Shown here: positions 56,972 to 64,000 of the stretch, in pieces
Layout of the letters: each line of letters starts with the position of its first letter
How positions within the stretch are numbered: the stretch's first letter is position 1
Source: Sepiola atlantica
Lineage: Eukaryota; Mollusca; Cephalopoda; Sepiida; Sepiolidae
Direction: 5' to 3'
NCBI GenBank assembly: GCA_963556195.1
Contig: OY744517.1
Span: forward strand, 82,934,214 to 82,998,213
DNA: 64,000 nucleotides
Translations under genes and position numbers: made by a program
The notes under the pieces: generated by a model
Told to the model about the DNA's origin: nothing
What the model saw: only the letters and a program-made list of their open reading frames with translations
Database searches by the model: none

Positions 56972-57040
56972 ATAGTTTTGGTTACCTCTCTTTTGAAATT
57001 TTCCAATTCATCCGTTGATGTATTGTCTTGCTTTTCAAGT
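56972..57040 (+). CDS. BAIAP3/UNC13D-like: Unc-13 family (UNC13D/BAIAP3-like) exon 3 of 4
   Basis: A 69-nt exon, 23 codons, phase 0 at both ends, with acceptor ttttatttcag and donor gtaagt. It reads IVLVTSLLKFSNSS then VDVLSCFSS. In Munc13-4 and BAIAP3 the segment right after the ALE.DK helix is of the form (V)xxxxSLxKxSxSxVDxxxCFxQ, and this exon supplies it exactly between exons 2 and 4, in frame. The exon is very short; it was found because the protein family predicts such a segment between KALEIDKD (exon 2) and ITMEW (exon 4). Confidence 0.8.
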
Positions 57041-57090
57041 GTAAGTAATGCTTTTTTATCTTTTTGATTTACAAATGATATATATATATA

Positions 57091-57295
57091 TATATGATTA
57101 TTTTTATTTACACAGACATGTACAAAATCTGCGACACTGGCATGTCGATGTTATGCTACTAATACTATCGCTGACTTAGACTTATGCTACATGCCAGAGT
57201 CAGTCTGGGGTTAAAAACTCTAGACTGATTTTGAGACGCCCCATCGCATGTGTCTCCTTTCCCCACTTCTGACTCAATCCTAAACGACCTCATTT

Positions 57296-57362
<67 letters not shown>

Positions 57363-57746
57363 CCTTTTTATTATATTTCTCTCTTTTCACTTTATTTTAT
57401 TTTATTTGATATTTTATTTTATCTTTTATATATTATCTTTTATATATTATCATTTATATTTTATATTAATATTTTGTTTTTTAAAATTATTTTTTGATTT
57501 TGATTCTGATTTTGATTTTAACATTTTGATTCTTAACGGTCCCAACCACGTGTCTTTCCAAATTTTAAATTTCTTTTATTTTTTATTTTTTATCCATTTC
57601 TTTCTTTCCAAATATGATCTAAGGTTAAGATCGGATTCTAACTCTGCCTGATGAGATCTCAGTTTATAATAGCTGTTGATCGATAACATCGACATGCCAG
57701 TGTTGCAGATTTTGTACATGTCTGTGTAAATAAAAATAATCATATA
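57091..57746. mobile_element. TIR element, 656 bp, about 62-bp inverted ends
   Basis: 57091-57154 and 57683-57746 are inverted copies (gattatttttatttacacag, acatgtacaaaatctgc / gcagattttgtacatgtctg). The two ends differ at only a few sites. Probably inserted at TA within an AT run. The middle includes a (TATC)n run and no transposase. Confidence 0.85.
57297..57363. repeat. (TATC)n microsatellite
   Basis: About 16 perfect tatc units inside the TIR element. Confidence 0.97.
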
Positions 57747-57830
57747 TAAAAGCTCTATTTGATATTGAGCACTTTTTATAAACCCGGTTGAAATTCTTTG
57801 GATTACTACCCTGTGGATGGTTTACCTGGA

Positions 57831-57836
<6 letters not shown>

Positions 57837-57916
<80 letters not shown>
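57837..57916. repeat. (AT)n microsatellite
   Basis: Pure AT run of about 80 bp. Confidence 0.97.
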
Positions 57917-57917
<1 letters not shown>

Positions 57918-58208
57918 CAAATCAGAGTTATATCATACTGTGATTTAATGTCAATTTTAGAGCAAACAAAACTGATACGTGTTTCTGGAAAAAAATCAGA
58001 GCATACTTGAACAAATTCAAGTTGTCACACAAATATCCAATCTTCAGAGTCAGTTACTAAATGAAAATCATACAATATCAGTATCTATTTCTCTTTCTTT
58101 AACAAGAAATCAAAATACTCCAAATACCAACCCTTCTGAAAAGAGGACAAAAATTATTTGCCCAACTCTAAAGCATTTAAGATATCAGCCCCTCCTTAAG
58201 TCTTTCCC

Positions 58209-59060
58209 TTGAGACCAGCTTTTGGAAAAAGAAATTTCAATTTCACGAAAAACGGACTTGATTACAGTAATAGACGACAGGTGTCTCAAACTTCAAAGAT
58301 ATTTTATGCATGGATGAGCCACTTCCTAAAAAGGTCCCATCCTAAACCCTTCACTTTAACCACTAGTCCCATCCGGAAAATCCATATATGGTATGCCGAA
58401 TATCAGGTGACCACCATGTGACCAGAAATTAGAATCCCCCTCCCTGACGTTGCCAATATATTCAGACGTTGGAAAATGAATTGACAGTTAGAGGTTTTCA
58501 CCCGCCAACTCAACTCGATTTTGCTGCAGAGAATTAACTTTTCAAAGCCAAACAAATCTTTCATCAAAATGCGGACATTCATCACCTCAGACAAGTTTCA
58601 TATTTTTCAACCAATGACTCGAGGCGAGATTTGAGAAATATATATTTGTGAAGAGATTGTCACCCTCCCGACGGATGCACCTACGAGAGAAGGTATTGGT
58701 CTTCAACTTTTTAATTTTGCCGCCGATCATCTTGTCAACGCAACCCAAATCTTTTCTCTCCTTCTCAATGAAAGGAACATCAATTTCCAAATCACCTGCC
58801 GACATATTTTCCATAAAGTTTTGAGTTGTTTCAATTCCCCAAAACATTTGTTTCACCCATTTCAAGACATTTTCATCTCCCATACACATGCTATTTTTAT
58901 AAACTTGCTTTGCTCCACAAAACCATTTCTTCCCCCAAACCAGAACATTGATATTTTGCATTTTTATTATTCCCAAGAAACTATATTTATATCAAACCAA
59001 TTTTACCTCTTTCCCCTTACTTTGCTTTTCCTCTATTGTGTTGTGTTTACCTTACTCTAA
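58209..59060 (+). pseudogene. Decayed long open frame, origin unknown
   Basis: One + strand frame stays open for 284 codons apart from three stops (at 58419, about 58479 and about 58635). It reads MRPAFGKRNFNFTKNG, SKIFYAWMSHFLKRSHPKPF, then IRIPLPDVANIFRRW, RGEI-stop-EIYICEEIVTL, NFAADHLVNATQIFSLLLNE and so on. This is fewer stops than AT-rich DNA should have, and the codons have a protein-like mix. I do not recognise the family; it could be an old retroelement or captured gene. A long overlapping minus-strand frame (58587-58976) also exists, so the coding strand is not certain. Confidence 0.3.
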
Positions 59061-59283
59061 TCTCCATCTAATAAACTACTTATTTTTATATAATACCTTG
59101 TGTCACTGTTATTCCTTCAGCGTGTTGTGTTTATTAACATCTCCTCTGAAACCCAAAGCAGAGTTCAGGACGGCTAACCATTTTTTTTTACCTTCCTTTT
59201 ACTCCCATTTGAATCTGGAGAAATATTTCATTCACACCCGGCAATAGCACGTTTCCTTGTGCAGCACATCATAACCGGCTCAT

Positions 59284-59285
<2 letters not shown>
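59061..59285. other. No gene recognised
   Basis: Unique sequence ahead of an AT run. Confidence 0.35.

Positions 59286-59354
<69 letters not shown>
59286..59354. repeat. (AT)n microsatellite (others at 59561-59596, 59823-59860)
   Basis: Three AT runs lie within 600 bp, in intron 3. Confidence 0.95.
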
Positions 59355-59357
<3 letters not shown>

Positions 59358-59560
59358 ACGTTTTAAAGAAGTGCTCAATTACTAGTGTAGAGCTATATAT
59401 TTAATATACTATGCAGACATATGTAAAATTGTGCAATTTTCTGAACCCTGAAACCGTAGTTGTAAATTTATTTAATGTATCATACAGATATATGTCAATT
59501 TTTATTTTTACATATGTGTCCTCACAATCTTGGTAGCGAATTTTGAGATTTGTTTGTATA

Positions 59561-59600
<40 letters not shown>

Positions 59601-59818
59601 CAATGGGAGTGGGCAAAGAAAAAGAAGAAAAAGAGAAAAAATTAACGGTTAACTTATAAACGCCGATTTGAAACACTGAGAAAAGGAAAAAAATCGACAG
59701 TTGTGAACGCAGATTAGAAAAACTGTAAGTGAACAAGGAAGATTAATATTTATTTGAGGTTGACGATAACGGGGAGATGGACAACAAAGGAGGAAGAGGA
59801 GGGAGAGAAGGAGGGACT

Positions 59819-59864
<46 letters not shown>

Positions 59865-60215
59865 TTATTTATTTTTTATTTTTTGATGTGTTGATATTTT
59901 TTATATATATAATATAAAACTAAAAATAATACATTAATCACCTAAATAATAGTGTAATGGATTCGTCCAAACACTTTAAAATGCAGCAACATTTTTGTAA
60001 GTAACGGATAAATTTTATTAGACAGACGAACAGCACAGGTAAAGAAATTTTTTTTAAAAATTTTTTTTATATAACTAATATAAGTTAGCAAAACATTTAT
60101 ATGGAACAAAACGTAGATTTAGTATAAGGAACGTTTATGTTTTTGTCTTTTAAGGGAAGTGGGGTCTGATCAACTCTGCTGGGAAGCCATGAAATTAAAT
60201 ACTGTCTTGCTTTTA

Positions 60216-60405
60216 AATTCCCGAAACAGTTTTTCATGGTAAACAACTGATGATCCCTTAAAATAGTGTTAGAAACAAACTAATATAATAACTGTAAAAA
60301 ATAAATTGACTTACATGAGTGATTTTCCACTGAAAGACTTGGGACTATAAGTTTTTTTTGTTTTTTTTTAATATAGTTTTAATGGTTGAGAAACTTTTGA
60401 GACTA
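60216..60405 (-). repeat. Dispersed repeat, inverted copy of 11757-11950
   Basis: See 11757-11950; the AT run again lies beside the gagact end. Confidence 0.8.
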
Positions 60406-60648
60406 TATATATATTAAAGAAAAAACACCCAAAACCCCGAAAATAATCAATCTTGACAGAAACATTTTCTGAGGTGCTGACGATTTAAAACGGACTAAAA
60501 GGACAGATTCTAACCCAGAAACAGTGAAATATAGTTAAAAACAAAAAATAATTTATATTAGCTCTCGCAGAACTTACGATTTATCACTTTATTGGTTTCT
60601 TTTCAATAAATTTTGATATGCTATTTAATAATATTCATCATAATATTG

Positions 60649-60650
<2 letters not shown>

Positions 60651-60698
<48 letters not shown>
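60651..60698. repeat. (AT)n microsatellite
   Basis: AT run directly beside the hammerhead-like repeat, as at 27192-27212. Confidence 0.95.
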
Positions 60699-60702
<4 letters not shown>

Positions 60703-60724
60703 AATAAATATTAATAATTTATTA

Positions 60725-60769
60725 CCTACAGACATCGATGTTTCATGATTACGCAATCTTCAGTGCAGG
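60725..60769 (-). ncRNA. Hammerhead-ribozyme-like motif, copy 2
   Basis: Reading the minus strand: cctgca, ctgaaga, ttgcgtaatcat, gaaa, catcgatg, tc, tgtagg. Stem I, core, stem III and the GUC triplet are the same as at 27128-27172, while the stem II region has changed (ttgcgtaatcat against ttacataagctt). In this copy gatt/aatc could pair, but that would use core bases. Confidence 0.4.
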
Positions 60770-60859
60770 AAGCTAATTCCCGTGTTGGATCTCGCAATGA
60801 AGCTAGTAGTACTGCTTATTATTCAATTCACACAGAGTGCCCAGCCTTAGTAAAGGGGG

Positions 60860-60914
<55 letters not shown>
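60860..60914. repeat. (AT)n microsatellite
   Basis: Pure AT run. Confidence 0.95.
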
Positions 60915-60917
<3 letters not shown>

Positions 60918-61476
60918 TTTTTCAGTTAGACTTCAGAAACAATTCCACCTTTAAGAAATCACTTATTAATGCAACAATGCAACCCCCCCCCCAATCTATT
61001 AGCTATGCTCACCACATTCTCGAAACACTTAAACTTCACTGCACAATAAACCCAGATGTTTTGTTTGTCAACATTTAGCGATTCCCCCTTCAAAGTCCCT
61101 AATACTCACGTCTAAATAAAACAGCCACATCATATCTGGTATAATTTTGTATATTACACAATTTTTGCAAAATGTCCAAATAGTGGATATATAGACGAAA
61201 TAAAATTCGTTTTTAAACCCAGATTCAATGATCACAAACTTAACATTAGAAAAAAATCACCCTACTCCCAAACAAGTGTGTATATATTTTAAAAAAATTG
61301 AAATAATTGATTATAATAAGAGTTACCCAAAGAGACATACTAAATAAAGAGAATCTGATAACGAAATTAAAAAATAAATTGAATAAAAAAATATTAATGT
61401 GTAAATCAGTAATTACAATGTTGTATATTGAATAAATATAAATGATTTTATAAGCAATAACTCTTTTGTCCTTCAG
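60915..61476. other. Intron 3, no gene recognised
   Basis: AT-rich; ends in the exon 4 acceptor ttgtccttcag. Confidence 0.45.
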
Positions 61477-61551
61477 ATTACCATGGAATGGAGGGAGATT
61501 GATATTGCTGATCCGGACACAGCTGTGATGGGTGTTACCAAAATTACTGAT
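61477..61551 (+). CDS. BAIAP3/UNC13D-like: Unc-13 family (UNC13D/BAIAP3-like) exon 4 of 4
   Basis: A 75-nt exon, 25 codons, phase 0 at both ends, acceptor ttgtccttcag and donor gtaagt. It reads ITMEWREIDIADPDTAVMG then VTKITD. The LDWPDPEEAF-type segment of Munc13-4 is matched by REIDIADPDTAV, followed by a (K)(I/F)(T/V)(E/D)D end, where the helix D-x-C would continue in the next exon. That next exon is not in 61552-64000 as far as I can see. Confidence 0.8.
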
Positions 61552-61639
61552 GTAAGTTAATTTTATTAGATTACTACATATATATCTACCCGGAGGTTTT
61601 TTATCTTAATTTTTGTTTTGCTCATTAACCCCCTTCTAT

Positions 61640-61941
61640 TTATCTTCCTCCCACAAGGTAAGATGTGACACAAGATCGGGAAAGTGGGAAAGAATCAGCG
61701 CTTGAGAATTTGAGCATTCTGGTTGTTTAAAAATTGCCTGGGCAGCCCCGTCGGCATTCCCCGGTAGGGGCGCCTCAGATAGTAAGCAATAAACTTACCC
61801 CCCCCCCCCACAAAGAGGGGAGGCAAAGCCTGGGAGGGTGCACCTCCTAGAACTGCACAGGACCGGCAACCCCTAATAGACCGGCAACCCCTAATAGACC
61901 GGCGTAAATCCAGACCCAAAGGCCCGGACAATACCGGTTTA
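61640..61941 (-). mobile_element. U2-headed SINE, head missing
   Basis: The minus strand has the body and tail of 55275-55654 (ggcgcctcagatagtaagca inverse, ggcagccccgtcggcattcc) but stops before the U2 part, at about 61941. The internal block accggcaacccctaatag is duplicated in tandem (18 bp). 5'-truncated, as reverse-transcribed elements often are. Confidence 0.8.
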
Positions 61942-62329
61942 TTGTAAGAAAATATTTACATTTTTGGAAATATATGTCATTAAAAAAAGGACGTCTTTAC
62001 GAAATGTTGAAATTTGAATCCCATAAATAATTTAATTTTTAATTTTTTAACAACGAAATATATATGGTACGAACTAATATATATATATTTTTTAAAACGG
62101 CTGTTGCATCCGTCCTTTTGCGTCTTCTTTTTTTTGAATCGGATTTTTGTGAAGTTTAATTGAATTACTTACGTTATTGTTTGTTCATTATATTAATTGA
62201 ATAAAATTGTTTCTAATTGTAACATACTTTAAAAAAGTTAATTAAAAAGTTACGTTTGAATGTTAATTTGCAATTTTATTATATATTGGGGTGCAAGGAA
62301 GATTGATCTCTATCGAAGATTATCTCTGT
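61942..62329. other. No gene recognised
   Basis: AT-rich intronic sequence. Confidence 0.4.
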
Positions 62330-62650
62330 AGAAGATGTGCTAATACTGCTGTCCAATTAAAAGCAGACCTTGTACTGAGTTATCTGTTGCCGGTCTGCAG
62401 AAGGTGGAAGTTGTAGACTCATTTTGCTATCTGGATTATATGATCAGTGCTAGTGGGAGGTGTGAATTAAGTTATCTCCATAGTGCCATGTTATATGCGA
62501 GCGAATGATAGGCTCTCACTAATTCGGTTTTTCTGACGATGCAAAGGAATTACAGGGTTATGGCTCAGTCGATTTACGGTGTGCATCTTAATGACAGTTT
62601 GTTCTGACTCCCTGCTACTGAGACTGAAGGTGCTCAGATTGGAGTCAGCT
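62330..62650 (+). pseudogene. LINE fragment, weak
   Basis: The + strand includes KVEVVDSFCYLDYMISASGR, the DSFCYLG.MIS motif of many RTE/CR1-type LINE proteins, with decayed flanks. Different part of the protein from the other LINE copies, so its family is not certain. Confidence 0.5.
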
Positions 62651-62697
62651 CTGAGTTGCAATTGGAATGGCATTGTTAAATGAAGCCCTGGTTGGAT

Positions 62698-62887
62698 AAA
62701 CCCTAACTCTAACCCTAACCCGAACCCTAACCCTAACCCTAACCCTAACTCTAACCCTAACCCTAACTCTAACCCTAACTCTAACCCGAACTCTAACCCT
62801 AACCCTAACCCTAACTCTAACCCTAACCCTAACTCTAACCCTAACTCTAACTCTAACCCGAACCCTAACCCTAACCCTAACCCTAAC
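62698..62887 (+). repeat. Interstitial telomere-like array, 190 bp
   Basis: About 31 hexamers of CCCTAA with many CTCTAA and CCCGAA variants. The variants cause arginine-valine and glycine-leucine dipeptide frames on the minus strand, which are artefacts. Confidence 0.95.
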
Positions 62888-63222
62888 ACACATCTCAGCT
62901 GAGGTGTAAGAAGAAGAAAAAATGTCAATTTTGTAAGGTAGAGAAAGGGTTACCCGTAGCTCAATGATAAAGACAAACTTTTTTCCCACCTTTTATATCA
63001 GTCTTATTTATACATCACTTCACCAACAAACAGCAAAAGACCATGAACGGGTTTAAGTAACAAGTTAAGAAGAAACATCATAGTACACAGAGTCATGCGG
63101 GTGCATGTACATCTGTCCAGGTTGGGTCTTACATCCAACAGTCCTGCGCATTTCAAGTGTTTTTCGACTGAGACGCAAACATTGCATGTCAATTTAACAT
63201 TCACTATCTGACTCGTGAAAAG
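62888..63222. other. No gene recognised
   Basis: Short minus-strand frame at 63004-63204 without a domain. Confidence 0.35.
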
Positions 63223-63444
63223 CGGGAAAACAGCGTACGAACAGTTTATCGGAAAAACAGCGTACGAACAGTTCAGCGGAAAACCAGCGTATGAACAGTT
63301 CAGCGGAAAAACAGCGTACGAACAGTTCAGCGGAAAAACAGCGTATGAACAGTTCAGCGGAAAAACAGCGTATGAACAGTTCAGCGGAAAAACAGCGTAC
63401 GAACAGTTCAGCGGAAAAACAGCGTACGAACAGTTCAGCGGAAG
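63223..63444. repeat. 27-bp tandem repeat, 8 copies, in frame
   Basis: Unit aacagcgtacgaacagttca, gcggaaa. The + strand frame 63215-63550 encodes GKTAYEQFS repeated eight times, followed by a unique part (YAKCADWIMYQTLCMEECK) with four cysteines within 30 residues, then a stop. The minus strand gives SAELFVRCF repeats. No signal peptide or splice signals settle the case. Confidence 0.8.
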
Positions 63445-64000
63445 TGTCTCCTACGCAAAGTGTGCTGATTGGATAATGTATCAAACACTCTGCATGGAAG
63501 AGTGTAAGTCTGAACAAAAGAAAATAGTTTATCCGTGTATAACTGCTTAGAATGACTCAGAATGGCACATCGAAACCAATGTAAATGATGATAGAGTTTC
63601 ATGGAGAAAGTTATTTTGTGCCGCCATAGCCAATGTACAACCGACATCTGATGTGGAAAAGACAAAGAAGAAAAAGAAAGAAAAAGAAGATTCATGAACT
63701 ATTGGAAAGGTGTAACTTTAAGCCTGGTGAAAAGACACAACGCAAAACAGAAATCTGTTGTGCGAAACAGTTTTATTGTAATTGTTAAACTAATGCGCTT
63801 TCAATAAAATTGATAGTTACGAGTATGCACATCTCTTTTTTCATTGTAAACTTTGAAAAAGACAGACAACAAGTCGCGCATGCGTGGTCCCCCTCTGTAT
63901 GTGACTTGATGTGGCGAGTGTAAAATGCAATAAATTTGGCCAATTTGGGGCATTTTTGACTCTCCCCCCCCCCCATTGTACCCCCTGGGGGCGCGAACCA
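63445..64000. other. Window end, no gene recognised
   Basis: Unique sequence with a poly-C run at 63965-63974. A minus-strand frame at 63435-63695 overlaps the array edge and has no domain. Confidence 0.35.

Noticed and set aside
62491..62989. Arginine-valine and glycine-leucine dipeptide proteins
   Set aside because: Translations of the telomere-like hexamer array.

Overview
This is eukaryotic, intron- and repeat-dominated, AT-rich DNA with no bacterial-type operons. The mix of tRNA-headed and U2-snRNA-headed SINEs, several decayed non-LTR retrotransposons, hAT and mariner remnants, very abundant (AT)n/(AAT)n microsatellites and many tandem arrays points to a mollusc, most likely a coleoid cephalopod such as an octopus. 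That assignment is an inference from repeat style and remembered protein families, not from a search.

Only one host gene could be supported. Four short exons on the + strand (8910-9070, 14246-14372, 56972-57040, 61477-61551) each have a good AG acceptor and GT donor, and their codon phases join without a break (2+1, then 0, then 0). Together they encode about 144 residues that read as part of the MUN/MHD domain of an Unc-13 family protein, closest as I recall the family to the UNC13D (Munc13-4)/BAIAP3 branch, which acts in vesicle priming for exocytosis. The introns are about 5.2, 42.6 and 4.4 kb. Earlier and later exons lie outside the window or were not found, so nearly everything else here is intronic or flanking sequence of this gene.

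Layout: 1-1030 is a 139-bp satellite. 1.6-8.9 kb holds SINEs, several non-LTR retrotransposon pieces (one with a 17-bp target duplication), a 21-bp minisatellite and microsatellites. 8.9-14.4 kb carries exons 1 and 2, with a full-length U2-headed SINE, a decayed BED zinc finger, a 12-bp minisatellite and a 47/63-bp GC-rich array between them. 15-27 kb has a LINE, a broken mariner transposase, an interstitial telomere-like tract, an 81-bp satellite and a hammerhead-like motif. 27-38 kb has LINE 3' ends, a foldback element with an internal telomeric tract, a 598-bp hAT-type element with an 8-bp target duplication, and a 37-bp array. 39-42 kb has a decayed multicopy gene and a foldback element. 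44.5-46.6 kb is a 40-bp satellite carrying a telomere motif in each unit. 47-50 kb is a decayed LINE split by a second telomere-bearing foldback element. 51-55.7 kb has another hAT piece, a 1.7-kb 22/23-bp array and a second U2-headed SINE. 57-64 kb has exons 3 and 4, a TIR element, a decayed long ORF, a third U2-SINE, a telomere-like tract and a 27-bp in-frame array.

The most interesting signals are the U2-headed SINE family with target-site duplications, the two inverted-repeat elements that carry telomeric repeats internally, the 40-bp satellite with a telomere motif in every unit, the hammerhead-like motif conserved in two repeat copies, and the birth of the 22/23-bp satellite from one short motif in a dispersed repeat.
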